In this document: positions 42,473 through 54,010 of the stretch, in pieces
Layout of the letters: every line of letters begins with the position of its first letter
Numbering within the stretch: position 1 is the first letter of the stretch
DNA from: Streptomyces sp. RPT161
GTDB taxonomy: Bacteria > Actinomycetota > Actinomycetes > Streptomycetales > Streptomycetaceae
DNA length: 64,000 nt
Reading direction: 5' to 3'
NCBI RefSeq assembly: GCF_027533845.1
Contig: NZ_JAPZVN010000002.1
Location: forward strand, 496,001-560,000
Notes under the pieces: generated by a model
Database searches by the model: none
The model's input: the letters and a program-made list of their open reading frames with translations, nothing else
Told to the model about the DNA's origin: nothing
Position numbers and translations under genes: made by a program

Positions 42473-43279
42473 GTGGCCGGATCGACGACCGCCAACCGTG
42501 AGCGCGCTCGCCCGGTCCGGCCGCGCCCCTCTCCCGGCCGCCCGCCACGGCTGCGGCTGTCCCGGCGCGGCGTGCTGGCACTGCTGGGGGCGGTCGTCCT
42601 GCTGCTGGCGGGCGGTACGTATCTGGTCTACGGATCACCGTGGCTGAGGGTGCGCCAGGTCGAGGTGGCGGGCACCCGGGTGCTCACCCCGGACCAGGTC
42701 AGGGCCGCGGCGGCGGTGCGGATCGGGACCCCGTTGGTCTCGGTCGACACCCGCGCGGTGGCGGACCGGCTCCGTTCGAGGTTGTTGCGGATCGCCTCGG
42801 TTGACGTCGAACGGTCATGGCCGGACTCGATCGCACTGAAAGTAACCGAGCGAACACCAAAAGCAGTTCTCAAAAAGGACGGAAAGTTCCAGGAACTGGA
42901 CGCGGGCGGTGTCCGATTTGCTGTGGACTCGACGCCGCCTTCCGGAGTTCCGTTCGTCGAATTGGCGGGCGACGCCGCGTCGGCTGACCAGAACCGGTCT
43001 CCCAGCAACCGCTATTTCGGGACAGACCGACTTCTCCACGCGGCGGCGCAAGTCGCTATGGATCTACCTGAATCAGTACAGAAGCAGACGCAAGCCATCC
43101 AAGTGCGGTCGTTTGACGCCATCTCGCTGGAACTCACCGGTGGTCGCTCGGTCCTGTGGGGCAGCGCGGAACGCGGTGCCCAGAAGGCCGCCGCGCTGAC
43201 TGCACTGATGAAGGCGCAGGGGAGTGTCACGCACTACGACGTGAGCGCCCCCACCGCGCCCGCGTCATCGGGTAGTTGA
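42473..43279 (+). CDS. ftsQ: cell division protein FtsQ (DivIB)
   Basis: A 268-residue bitopic divisome protein. A basic Pro-rich cytoplasmic part is followed by one span (about 37-54) and a POTRA domain (about 58-125, VRQVEVAGTRVLTPDQV) with a beta domain beyond. GAGGAGGGG precedes the GTG. The second half (about 42830-43100) uses many A/T-ending codons (GTA, CGA, ACA, CCA, AAA, GCA), unlike its first half and its neighbours. Confidence 0.94.
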   Translation: MAGSTTANRERARPVRPRPSPGRPPRLRLSRRGVLALLGAVVLLLAGGTYLVYGSPWLRVRQVEVAGTRVLTPDQVRAAAAVRIGTPLVSVDTRAVADRLRSRLLRIASVDVERSWPDSIALKVTERTPKAVLKKDGKFQELDAGGVRFAVDSTPPSGVPFVELAGDAASADQNRSPSNRYFGTDRLLHAAAQVAMDLPESVQKQTQAIQVRSFDAISLELTGGRSVLWGSAERGAQKAAALTALMKAQGSVTHYDVSAPTAPASSGS

Positions 43280-43369
43280 CGGCGCAGATTGTCCGGGGCC
43301 ACCCTGGTTGGCCCGCATCGAGCGTGATCACATAGGGTCAAAAGAAAAGCGGGAGGTTCGGCGTGTTCG

Positions 43370-43399
43370 TTGAACGAGTACCGCTTGTCGACTTAGTGT
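43370..43399 (+). promoter_or_regulatory. ftsZ promoter
   Basis: TTGAAC (43370-43375), an 18-base spacer, then TAGTGT (43394-43399), about 155 bases upstream of ftsZ. The sequence around CTTGTCGACTTAGTGTCCTG resembles the S. coelicolor developmental promoter as I remember it. Confidence 0.6.
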
Positions 43400-43435
43400 C
43401 CTGTGCAGGCGGACACAAGGAACAGACATACTGGT

Positions 43436-43460
43436 AACCCTAAACCTCAGGGTTAGGGTT
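43436..43460. repeat. inverted repeat in the ftsZ leader
   Basis: AACCCTAAACC and GGGTTAGGGTT form a near-perfect 10-11 bp hairpin around TCA, downstream of the promoter and within the untranslated leader. It could be an operator or an RNA hairpin. Confidence 0.6.
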
Positions 43461-43553
43461 CGGGTCGGCGTCCGAACCGTCCCATCGGCATCCGTCGGCG
43501 CACCGCGACTTCGCGAGGCGGCGACACGTAAATCGAGGCGAGAGGCCTTCGAC

Positions 43554-44804
43554 GTGGCAGCACCGCAGAACTACCTCGCAGTCATCAAGGTCGTCGGCAT
43601 TGGCGGCGGAGGCGTCAACGCCATCAACCGGATGATCGAGGTCGGTCTCAAGGGCGTCGAGTTCATCGCGATCAACACCGATGCGCAGGCCCTGCTGATG
43701 AGCGACGCCGACGTCAAGCTCGATGTCGGCCGTGAGCTCACCCGCGGCCTCGGCGCCGGCGCCAACCCCGATGTCGGCCGCAAGGCCGCCGAGGACCACC
43801 GCGAGGAGATCGAGGAGGTCCTCAAGGGGGCCGACATGGTCTTCGTCACCGCGGGCGAGGGCGGCGGCACCGGAACCGGTGGCGCACCCGTCGTCGCCAA
43901 CATCGCCCGGTCGCTGGGCGCGTTGACGATCGGCGTGGTCACCCGCCCGTTCACCTTCGAGGGCCGCCGCCGCGCCAACCAGGCCGAGGACGGCATCGCG
44001 GACCTGCGCGACGAGGTCGACACCCTGATCGTCATCCCCAACGACCGTCTGCTGTCCATCTCCGACCGCCAGGTCAGCGTGCTGGACGCGTTCAAGTCGG
44101 CGGACCAGGTACTGCTCTCCGGTGTCCAGGGCATCACCGACCTGATCACCACCCCTGGCCTGATCAACCTGGACTTCGCGGACGTCAAGTCCGTGATGTC
44201 CGAGGCGGGTTCGGCGCTGATGGGCATCGGCTCGGCGCGCGGCGACGACCGCGCGGTGGCCGCCGCCGAGATGGCGATCTCCTCGCCGCTGCTCGAAGCG
44301 TCCATCGACGGCGCCCGCGGCGTGCTGCTGTCCATCTCGGGCGGTTCGGACCTCGGCCTGTTCGAGATCAACGAGTCGGCCCAACTGGTCAGCGAGGCCG
44401 CGCACCCCGAGGCCAACATCATCTTCGGCGCGGTCATCGACGACGCGCTCGGCGACGAGGTGCGGGTCACCGTCATCGCCGCCGGGTTCGACGGCGGCCA
44501 GCCGCCCACCAAGAACCGCGAGAAGGTGCTCGGTTCCTACGGCGGCCGCGACGAGAACGCGTCGTCCACCCCGTCCGCCGCCTCCCGCATCGGCAGCCAG
44601 CCGACCGAGACTCCGCGCCCGGTGTTCGGCGGCCTCGGCAGCGTCACTCCGCGTGAACCGGAGCCGGTGCGCGAGGAGAAGCCGGAGCCCGCGGTGGCCG
44701 CCGAGGCCCCGACCGCTCCGCTCACACCGCCGCAGGTGCCCCCGGCCCGTCCCTACCAGGACAGTCAGGCCGAGGAACTGGACGTTCCCGACTTTCTGAA
44801 GTGA
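43554..44804 (+). CDS. ftsZ: cell division GTPase FtsZ
   Basis: A tubulin homologue that forms the Z ring. It has 416 residues. The nucleotide loop is GGGTGTGG at 103-110, NTD and the T7 loop NLDFAD (205-210) complete the GTPase site, and the C-terminal peptide DVPDFLK (410-416) binds SepF. The linker of about 95 residues is rich in Pro, Glu and Ser. GTG at 43554 gives the usual [20 protein letters not shown] start, with GAGAGG upstream. No ftsA is present; SepF is the membrane tether in actinobacteria. Confidence 0.99.
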   Translation: MAAPQNYLAVIKVVGIGGGGVNAINRMIEVGLKGVEFIAINTDAQALLMSDADVKLDVGRELTRGLGAGANPDVGRKAAEDHREEIEEVLKGADMVFVTAGEGGGTGTGGAPVVANIARSLGALTIGVVTRPFTFEGRRRANQAEDGIADLRDEVDTLIVIPNDRLLSISDRQVSVLDAFKSADQVLLSGVQGITDLITTPGLINLDFADVKSVMSEAGSALMGIGSARGDDRAVAAAEMAISSPLLEASIDGARGVLLSISGGSDLGLFEINESAQLVSEAAHPEANIIFGAVIDDALGDEVRVTVIAAGFDGGQPPTKNREKVLGSYGGRDENASSTPSAASRIGSQPTETPRPVFGGLGSVTPREPEPVREEKPEPAVAAEAPTAPLTPPQVPPARPYQDSQAEELDVPDFLK

Positions 44805-44814
44805 ACCGGCCCAG

Positions 44815-45555
44815 TTGATAATTCAGCAGCGTTACGAAGTGAGCGGCGCCCACTTCGCCTTCACCGACCGGTGGGGCGGGGTGAGCGCCGCTCCTTACGA
44901 GGAGCTCAACCTCGGCGGAGCGGTCGGCGACGAGCCGCGGGCCGTACGGGAGAACCGCGAACTGGCCGCCAAGGCCCTGGGGCTTGACCCCGGCGCGGTG
45001 GTATGGATGAACCAGGTGCACGGCAACGACGTCGCCGTGGTCACCGCCCCCTGGGATGGCGCGCCGGTTCCAGCGGTGGACGCCGTGGTCACCGCCCGCC
45101 CGGGGCTCGCGCTCGCCGTGCTCACCGCGGACTGCGTGCCGGTACTGCTGGCCGACCCGGTGGCGGGTGTGGTGGCCGCGGCGCATTCGGGGCGGCCGGG
45201 GCTGGTCGCCGGAGTGGTTCCGGCGGCGGTCGAGGCGATGACCGGTCTGGGCGCGCGGCCCGAACGCATCACGGCCTTCACCGGGCCCTCGGTCTGCGGC
45301 CGGTGCTACGAGGTGCCGGGCGAGATGCGGGCGGCGGTCGCCGAGTCGGTTCCCGAGGCGTGGGCGCAGACGAGTTGGGGGACGCCCGCGGTCGACGTGG
45401 CCGCCGGAGTGCATGCCCAACTCGCCCGACTTGGGGTGGCAAGAAGAGAGAAATCCCATATCTGCACCCTGGAGTCGGCGGACCACTTCTCCTACCGGCG
45501 CGACCGCACGACTGGGCGGCTCGCCGGGTATGTGTGGCTGGACGGCAGCGAGTGA
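44815..45555 (+). CDS. pgeF: PgeF/YlmD-family laccase-domain protein (purine nucleoside phosphorylase type)
   Basis: A 246-residue protein of the DUF152 family. Zinc ligands are His69 (QVHGND), Cys107 (TADCVP) and His124 (AHSGRPG). Family members have been described as purine nucleoside phosphorylases and as a muropeptide-editing enzyme. The start is TTG at 44815 on homology; GTG at 44839 is the alternative. Neither has a good ribosome site, so coupling to ftsZ (10 bases upstream) is likely. Confidence 0.9.
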   Translation: MIIQQRYEVSGAHFAFTDRWGGVSAAPYEELNLGGAVGDEPRAVRENRELAAKALGLDPGAVVWMNQVHGNDVAVVTAPWDGAPVPAVDAVVTARPGLALAVLTADCVPVLLADPVAGVVAAAHSGRPGLVAGVVPAAVEAMTGLGARPERITAFTGPSVCGRCYEVPGEMRAAVAESVPEAWAQTSWGTPAVDVAAGVHAQLARLGVARREKSHICTLESADHFSYRRDRTTGRLAGYVWLDGSE

Positions 45556-45562
45556 CGGAGAG

Positions 45563-46282
45563 ATGACGGACAGGAAGGCCCAACTGGCCGCGAATCTGGC
45601 CCGGGTCGAGCGGCGCATCGCGGACGCGTGCGCCGCCGCGGGGAGGGAGCGCGAGGAGGTGACCCTGATCGTGGTCACCAAGACCTACCCGGCGAGCGAT
45701 GTGAGGTTTCTCGCGGAACTCGGGGTGCGGGAGGTCGCGGAGAACCGCGACCAGGACGCGGCACCCAAGGCCGCCGAATGTGCTGAACTCGACCTGAAAT
45801 GGCACTTCGTAGGGCAACTGCAGACCAACAAGGCGCGGTCTGTGGTGCGTTATGCCGACTTCGTGCACTCTGTCGACCGTTTGCGACTGGTTGACGCGCT
45901 GTCGGCCGCCGCGGTGCGGGCCGAGCGCGAAGTGGGCTGCCTGGTGCAGGTGGCGCTCGACGCCCCGTCAGGGTCCGTTGGCAGCCGGGGCGGTGCGGCG
46001 CCCGCCGATGCGGCCTCCGTCGCGGACGCGATCGCCGCCGCCCCCGGGCTCCGGCTCGCGGGGGTGATGACTGTAGCGCCGCTCGCCGGGCCCTACGCGG
46101 GAAAACCGCGCGCCGCCTTCGACCGGCTGATGGAAATCGCATCCGCGCTGCGCGAAGCGCATCCGGCTGCAACCATGGTGTCCGCAGGGATGAGTTCGGA
46201 CCTTGAGGACGCCGTCGCCGCCGGTGCGACACATGTACGCGTCGGTACGGCGGTACTCGGAGTCCGTCCCGCCCTCGGGTAA
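45563..46282 (+). CDS. ylmE: YggS/YlmE-family pyridoxal-phosphate-binding protein
   Basis: A 239-residue PLP homeostasis protein with an alanine-racemase-like barrel. The PLP lysine is Lys40 in VTKTYP; HFVGQLQTNK and SAGMSSDLEDAVAAGATHVRVGTAVLG are family blocks. ATG at 45563, 7 bases after pgeF, with GGAGAG upstream. It shows no obvious catalytic role and is conserved next to sepF. Confidence 0.95.
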   Translation: MTDRKAQLAANLARVERRIADACAAAGREREEVTLIVVTKTYPASDVRFLAELGVREVAENRDQDAAPKAAECAELDLKWHFVGQLQTNKARSVVRYADFVHSVDRLRLVDALSAAAVRAEREVGCLVQVALDAPSGSVGSRGGAAPADAASVADAIAAAPGLRLAGVMTVAPLAGPYAGKPRAAFDRLMEIASALREAHPAATMVSAGMSSDLEDAVAAGATHVRVGTAVLGVRPALG

Positions 46283-46406
46283 CGTCACGAGGAAGTCGGA
46301 CCACAGCAGAAAATATGGTCATGCTCCGTCAAAACACGGAGCTGACCGAGTGGATCCCCTCACCTGGTGACGGTGCCGATCCACCACAGAGCGGAGGACG
46401 CAGAGC
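46283..46406 (+). other. sepF leader with nested hairpins
   Basis: 124 bases. CTCCGT-CAAAAC-ACGGAG (46324-46341) and GTGGATC...GATCCAC (46350-46384, with TCACC-T-GGTGA inside) could form adjacent stem-loops before the GCGGAGG ribosome site. No known RNA family is recognised. Confidence 0.4.
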
Positions 46407-46967
46407 ATGGCCGGCGCGATGCGCAAGATGGCGGTCTACCTCGGCCTCGTGGAGGACGATGGGTACGACGGCCCGGGGTTCGACCCCGACGACGAGTTCG
46501 AGCCCGAGCCGGAACCCGACCGGGCGCGACGACAACACCAGCCAACTCAGGAAGAACCGGCGCGAATCGTGCATGCTCCGGCTCCCCGAGAACCGCGGAT
46601 CGCCCCCGTGGCATCCATCACACCCGAACGCCGCACTCTGGAGAAGAACGCACCGGTGATCATGCCCAAGGTTGTGTCGGAGCGAGAGCCGTATCGAATC
46701 ACCACGCTTCACCCCCGGACGTACAACGAAGCCCGTACGATCGGGGAACACTTCCGCGAGAGCACCCCGGTGATCATGAACTTGACGGAGATGGATGACA
46801 CAGATGCGAAGCGTCTTGTTGACTTTGCCGCGGGTTTGGTCTTCGGTCTGCACGGGAGCATTGAACGGGTGACGCAGAAGGTGTTCCTGCTGTCTCCTGC
46901 TAACGTCGATGTCACGGCGGAGGACAAAGCCCGTATCGCCGAGGGCGGGTTCTTCAACCAGAGCTGA
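46407..46967 (+). CDS. sepF: cell division protein SepF
   Basis: A Z-ring membrane anchor of 186 residues. An N-terminal amphipathic helix ([17 protein letters not shown]) is followed by an acidic linker and a globular SepF domain (about 93-180, [21 protein letters not shown], then [22 protein letters not shown]). It binds the FtsZ C-terminal peptide. GCGGAGG precedes the ATG by about 10 bases. Confidence 0.97.
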   Translation: MAGAMRKMAVYLGLVEDDGYDGPGFDPDDEFEPEPEPDRARRQHQPTQEEPARIVHAPAPREPRIAPVASITPERRTLEKNAPVIMPKVVSEREPYRITTLHPRTYNEARTIGEHFRESTPVIMNLTEMDDTDAKRLVDFAAGLVFGLHGSIERVTQKVFLLSPANVDVTAEDKARIAEGGFFNQS

Positions 46968-47035
46968 GACAGCGACCATGTGGGACCGGACCGACAGGGA
47001 CGGCGGAGAGCAGGGGAGAGGGGAGCGGGATCGCG

Positions 47036-47320
47036 ATGGGTGTCGCAAAACAGGTCATCTACATCGCATTGATGTGCTTCCTGATCGTGCTGATCTTCCG
47101 GCTAGTGATGGACTACGTCTTCCAGTTCGCCCGATCGTGGCGTCCTGGCAAGGTGATGGTGGTCCTTCTCGAAGCCACCTACACTGTCACCGATCCGCCA
47201 CTCAAGCTTCTGCGGCGGTTTATTCCGCCGCTGCGTCTCGGGGGCGTGGCGCTCGACCTGTCCTTCTTCGTACTGATGATCATCGTCTACATCCTGATCT
47301 CCGTCGTGGCCAGGCTGTGA
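47036..47320 (+). CDS. sepG: YggT-family membrane protein SepG/YlmG
   Basis: A 94-residue protein with two membrane spans (about 5-27 and 72-92) around a TVTDPPLKLLRRFIPPLRLGG loop, the YGGT family signature. In Streptomyces the homologue SepG helps to place SsgB and organise nucleoids during sporulation septation. GGGGAGCGGG precedes the ATG. Confidence 0.93.
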   Translation: MGVAKQVIYIALMCFLIVLIFRLVMDYVFQFARSWRPGKVMVVLLEATYTVTDPPLKLLRRFIPPLRLGGVALDLSFFVLMIIVYILISVVARL

Positions 47321-47366
47321 ACGATACGGTCTTGCCGATTGCCGACGATCACGTTGAGGTGAAGAG

Positions 47367-48527
47367 ATGCCGCTGACCCCCGAGGACGTTCGTAACAAGC
47401 AGTTCACGACCGTCCGCCTCCGCGAAGGCTATGACGAGGACGAGGTCGACGCCTTCCTCGACGAGGTCGAGGCGGAGCTCACCAGGCTGCTGCGGGAGAA
47501 CGAGGATCTCCGCGCCAAACTCGCCGCGGCCACCCGGGCCGCCGCGCAGAACCAACAGCGCAAGCCCGAGCCGCAGGACCGGCAGGGGGCTCCTGTCCCC
47601 GCCGCCATATCCGGCCCGCAGCCGGTGCCGCCGGGCCAGCAGCAGATGGGCGGTCCGCCCCAACTGCCTGGCGCTCCGCAGCTTCCGGCTGGTCCGAGCG
47701 GGCAGCAGGGCTCGATGGGCCCCGGCCCCATGGGTCAGGGTCCGATGGGCCAGGGACCGATGGGTCAGGGCCCGATGGGCCAGGGTCCGATGGGTCAGGG
47801 CCACCCGATGCAGCAGGGTCACCCCATGCAGCAGGGGCACCCCATGCAGCAGGGCGGTCCCGGTGGGGACAGCGCCGCGCGCGTGCTGTCGCTGGCGCAG
47901 CAGACCGCGGACCAGGCGATCGCGGAGGCCCGTTCCGAGGCCAACAAGATCGTCGGCGAGGCGCGCAGCCGCGCCGAGGGCCTGGAGCGGGACGCCCGCG
48001 CCAAGGCGGACGCCCTTGAGCGGGACGCGCAGGAGAAGCACCGCGTCGCGATGGGCTCGCTGGAGTCGGCCCGCGCCACGCTGGAGCGCAAGGTCGAGGA
48101 CCTGCGCGGCTTCGAGCGCGAGTACCGCACCCGGCTGAAGTCCTACCTGGAGAGCCAGCTGCGCCAGTTGGAGAACCAGGCCGACGACTCGCTGGCTCCG
48201 CCGCGCACGCCCGCGACCGCGTCGCTGCCCTCGTCGTCCACCATGGGCGGTTCGCTCGGTGGCGGCACCATGGGCGGCGCCTCGATGGGCAGCGGCATGG
48301 CCGCGGCCGGTGCCGGGGCGATGGGGCACACCAACGGTGGCAACCAGACCTACGGCGGCCAGCAGATGGGCGGCGGTGGCGGCGGTCCGCAGACCTACGG
48401 CGGTCAGCAGCAGATGTCGCCGGCGATGACCCAGCCGATGGCTCCGGTCCGCCCGCAGGGTCCGCAGCCGCTCCAGCAGGCGCCGACGCCGATGAGGGGC
48501 TTCCTCATCGACGAGGACGACAACTGA
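47367..48527 (+). CDS. divIVA: polar growth protein DivIVA (Wag31)
   Basis: An essential polarity determinant of hyphal tips, 386 residues. The N-terminal lipid-binding coiled coil (LTPEDVRNKQFTTVRLREGYDEDEVDAFLDEV) is followed by a Pro/Gln/Met/Gly-rich linker with tandem MGQGP repeats (about 122-146). The main coiled coil is at about 170-265. A Gly/Met/Gln-rich tail ends in MRGFLIDEDDN. The length and two-part coiled coil match Streptomyces DivIVA. GAGGTGAAGAG precedes the ATG. Confidence 0.97.
   Translation: MPLTPEDVRNKQFTTVRLREGYDEDEVDAFLDEVEAELTRLLRENEDLRAKLAAATRAAAQNQQRKPEPQDRQGAPVPAAISGPQPVPPGQQQMGGPPQLPGAPQLPAGPSGQQGSMGPGPMGQGPMGQGPMGQGPMGQGPMGQGHPMQQGHPMQQGHPMQQGGPGGDSAARVLSLAQQTADQAIAEARSEANKIVGEARSRAEGLERDARAKADALERDAQEKHRVAMGSLESARATLERKVEDLRGFEREYRTRLKSYLESQLRQLENQADDSLAPPRTPATASLPSSSTMGGSLGGGTMGGASMGSGMAAAGAGAMGHTNGGNQTYGGQQMGGGGGGPQTYGGQQQMSPAMTQPMAPVRPQGPQPLQQAPTPMRGFLIDEDDN
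47730..47858 (+). repeat. in-frame tandem repeats inside divIVA
   Basis: Five 15-base units (ATGGGYCAGGGNCCG; the last ends in CAC) encode MGQGP. Three 18-base units (CCNATGCAGCAGGGNCAC) encode PMQQGH-like blocks. Such arrays vary in copy number between strains by slippage. Confidence 0.9.
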
Positions 48528-48550
48528 ACGCTCGCCGCGAGGCAAGCACA

Positions 48551-48595
48551 GGGCCGGGCCCCTGGGGACACGTTCCCCTGGGGCCCGGCCCTTTT
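48551..48595 (+). terminator. strong terminator after divIVA
   Basis: A 12-bp stem GGGCCGGGCCCC / GGGGCCCGGCCC is extended by GGGGA/TCCCC past one mismatch and followed by TTTT. It ends the dcw-divIVA transcription unit. Confidence 0.9.
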
Positions 48596-48746
48596 GGCGT
48601 TCGATGAGTGGGCGCGGGCCGTGGGTGGCGCCCACCCGTTTCGTCCTACGGGGCGGTGGCCCGCAACCCGCGTGGAACGGCTGTCGCCGGGCGGGCTCCT
48701 ATGAGCACGCCCGGCGATCGAGGGCCGATGAACGGGTGGGTGGGGA

Positions 48747-51881
<3,135 letters not shown>

Positions 51882-51888
51882 CGGAATG

Positions 51889-52140
51889 TCCTCCGGCGGA
51901 TACGGTCGATCTCCGTCGGAGGGACGAGAGCGCGTGCTCCCGCGGTACCACCCTCCTTGGCCGGGAGTGCCCTCCCGACCCCCTCATTGGGGCCGCGACA
52001 CCGGTTCTACTCGCCCGCTGGGCTTTCCTCCGGCGGCTCCGGGGTGATCTTCACGTCGCGCACACCCCCGGGCTCGCACCGTCCCCGGGTCGCTGATGGC
52101 TGCGTACGGCGCTACTCGTCCCCTTCAACGCCTTTCGCTT
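51889..52140 (-). ncRNA. translational T-box leader of ileS
   Basis: On the minus strand the leader has GACGAGTAGC near its 5' end, a specifier region GTGAAGATCACC with the Ile codon ATC (52048-52046), and the canonical T-box GGGTGGTACCGCG (51953-51941). No terminator with a T run follows. Instead CCCTCCGACGG (51923-51913) can pair with the ileS ribosome site GCCGGAGGA (51897-51889), so uncharged tRNA-Ile would free translation. This is the class II (translational) T-box known for actinobacterial ileS genes. Confidence 0.93.
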
Positions 52141-52145
52141 CGCAC

Positions 52146-52151
52146 AGTGTA
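52146..52151 (-). promoter_or_regulatory. -10 box of the ileS transcript
   Basis: TACACT on the minus strand just upstream of the T-box leader. No good -35 at 16-19 bases. Confidence 0.5.
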
Positions 52152-52403
52152 CGGCGCGCCGGGCGGGTCCTCCTCCGGAATTCCCCGCTGGGCCGAGCTG
52201 TTCCTCCACTGACCCGAACAGGGGAGGTTGGGCGCACTGGACGGGTCGCTACCGGGGCGTACCGGATTACCCACCGGTGAGCTGGGCACAACGGATGCAG
52301 ACCTGCCTGCCGTGGGCGTGCCCCGTTGCCGCGGGCGTGGAGTCGATTTATCGTTCCGGCACGATTCGCGAGCAAGATCACACTATGTGAAGGGGTCGCG
52401 TCC
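52152..52403 (+). other. gap between the ileS leader and the DksA-like gene
   Basis: About 250 bases shared by divergent genes. No gene. TATCGT (about 52348) and TATGTG (about 52384) are possible -10 boxes for the plus-strand gene; neither is convincing. Confidence 0.35.
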
Positions 52404-53249
52404 ATGGTGGTGAAGAAGACCGCAGCGCCCAAGAGAGCGGCGCCCACCGCCAAGAAGGCCGCGGCCCACAAGACGTCGGCCAGGAAGGCGGCGGTCAATA
52501 AGACTCCGGCCAACAAGGCCCCTGCCAACAAGGCCCCCGCCAAGAAGGCCGCAGCCAAGAAAGCCCCCGCCAAGAAGGGGACGGCGAAGAAGGCGGCCAA
52601 GAAGGAGACGGTCGAGAAGGAAGCGGCGAGCGACGCCGCGCAGCGACGAACGGCCGGGGCCGGCAAGGCCCCCGCCAAGAAGGCCGCCGCCAAGAAGACG
52701 GCGGCCAGGAGCACCACCACCAAGAAGGCGCCGGCCGCGAAGAAGAGCGCGACGGCCAAGCAGACAGGAGCCAAGACGGTGGTTGCGAAGAAGACAGCGT
52801 CCCGCGGATCCTCCCCGCTTCCCTCCGCGCGTACCGCGACGGATCCGGTCGACCCCGGCACGCTCGCGGTACGCCCGGGTGAGGAGCCCTGGTCGGAGGC
52901 CGAGGTCACCGAGGCGCGGACCGTGCTGATGGACGAGGCCGCCCGGCTGCGTACCGAGATCCTCGCGTCCGAGAACGCGATCTCCGGCCTGATGCGCGAC
53001 TCCGGCGACGGCGCCGGGGACGACCAGGCGGACGTGGGCACCAAGAACATCTCGCGTGAGCACGAGATCGCGCTGGCCGAGAACGCCCGCGAGATGCTGG
53101 TGCAGACCGAGCACGCGCTCGAACGCCTGGACAACGGCACCTACGGTTTGTGCGAATCCTGCGGGAAGCCGATCGGCAAGGCCCGGATGCAGGCCTTCCC
53201 GAGGGCGACCCTGTGCGTCGAGTGCAAGCAGCGGACGGAACGCCGCTGA
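52404..53249 (+). CDS. histone-H1-like tail fused to a DksA/TraR zinc-finger protein
   Basis: A 281-residue protein in two parts. Residues 1-145 are a Lys/Ala/Pro-rich tail with many KKAPAKKAA-type units, like histone H1 and HupS-type C-tails. Residues 165-281 form a DksA/TraR coiled coil ([18 protein letters not shown]) with a C4 zinc finger: Cys250, Cys253 (CESCGKP), Cys271, Cys274 (CVECK). The start ATG at 52404 has AAGGGG upstream; longer frames add an unrelated segment. DNA binding by the tail and RNA polymerase secondary-channel action by the DksA part are inferred from the families. Confidence 0.88.
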   Translation: MVVKKTAAPKRAAPTAKKAAAHKTSARKAAVNKTPANKAPANKAPAKKAAAKKAPAKKGTAKKAAKKETVEKEAASDAAQRRTAGAGKAPAKKAAAKKTAARSTTTKKAPAAKKSATAKQTGAKTVVAKKTASRGSSPLPSARTATDPVDPGTLAVRPGEEPWSEAEVTEARTVLMDEAARLRTEILASENAISGLMRDSGDGAGDDQADVGTKNISREHEIALAENAREMLVQTEHALERLDNGTYGLCESCGKPIGKARMQAFPRATLCVECKQRTERR

Positions 53250-53282
53250 CCCCGGTCAACCCCATGCCGTACGCTCGACTCC

Positions 53283-53299
53283 GTCAGGCAGCGCCTGAC
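53283..53299. terminator. short hairpin before lspA
   Basis: GTCAGGC-AGC-GCCTGAC, a 7-bp perfect stem in the 76-base gap between two genes on the same strand. It could be a weak terminator or a leader element. Confidence 0.35.
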
Positions 53300-53325
53300 G
53301 CGGGACTCAACGCTGAAGGACTCAC

Positions 53326-53964
53326 GTGACGAAGGCGGAGCGGACCATCGGTACGCCAGGTTTCGAACAGGCGGCGGGCGAGCCGGGCGACGGCAAGGCC
53401 GCGGACGACACGGCCGCCGACCGTACCCCGGAACCGGACGCGGCGCCGGGCGGCGAGGCGGACGCGTCCGCCTCGCGCCACAAGCGGCGGATCCCCGTGC
53501 TGTTCGGGGTGGCTGCGCTCGCCTACGCCCTGGACCTGATCAGCAAGACGCTGGTGGTCCAGCACCTGGAGAACCAGCCGTCGGTCCAGCTGATCGGCCA
53601 CTACCTGCAGCTGGTGGCGATCCGGAACTCCGGCGCCGCCTTCAGCATCGGCCAGGGCATGACCGTGGTCTTCACGCTGATCGCGGTCATCGTGATCGGG
53701 GTGATCGCCCGACTGGCCCGCAAGCTCTACAGCACGCCGTGGGCGGTCGCGCTCGGGCTGCTGCTCGGCGGTGCGCTGGGCAACCTCACCGACCGCATCT
53801 TCCGCTCGCCCGGGGTCTTCGAGGGCGGCGTGGTGGACTTCATCGCCCCGGCGCACTTCGCGGTGTTCAACCTGGCCGACTCCGCGATCGTCTGCGGCGG
53901 CATCCTGATCGTCTGGCTCTCCTTCCGCGGCCTCGACCCGGACGGGACCGTGCACCGGGACTGA
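53326..53964 (+). CDS. lspA: lipoprotein signal peptidase (SPase II)
   Basis: Cleaves prolipoprotein signal peptides. The protein has 212 residues with an N-terminal hydrophilic extension of about 55 residues, then four membrane spans. The catalytic aspartates are Asp156 (GNLTDRIF) and Asp185 (FNLADSA). GTG at 53326 with GAAGGAC upstream. Confidence 0.96.
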   Translation: MTKAERTIGTPGFEQAAGEPGDGKAADDTAADRTPEPDAAPGGEADASASRHKRRIPVLFGVAALAYALDLISKTLVVQHLENQPSVQLIGHYLQLVAIRNSGAAFSIGQGMTVVFTLIAVIVIGVIARLARKLYSTPWAVALGLLLGGALGNLTDRIFRSPGVFEGGVVDFIAPAHFAVFNLADSAIVCGGILIVWLSFRGLDPDGTVHRD

Positions 53965-54010
53965 CGGCCGGTGGACCGGACCGCGCCCGTGGTCCGGCAT
54001 ACTCGATCGG

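Larger units (their letters stand above)
43280..43553 (+). other. ftsZ upstream regulatory region
   Basis: 274 bases without a gene. Contains the promoter and the inverted repeat listed separately. A further TAGGGT (about 43333) could be a second -10. In S. coelicolor several ftsZ promoters, one sporulation-specific, map to this gap. Confidence 0.6.

Noticed and set aside
36000-43300. Missing murC and ftsA as a deletion
   Set aside because: Streptomycetes normally lack ftsA and keep murC outside the dcw cluster, so the gap-free order here is ordinary.
43436-43460. Telomere-like CCCTAA/TTAGGG words
   Set aside because: Only one inverted pair, inside the ftsZ leader; Streptomyces telomeres are long palindromic ends, not TTAGGG arrays.
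52404-52840. Lys/Ala repeats as a sign of a eukaryotic-type histone or contamination
   Set aside because: PAKKA tails are common in actinobacterial HupS and related proteins, and the frame continues into a bacterial DksA-type finger.
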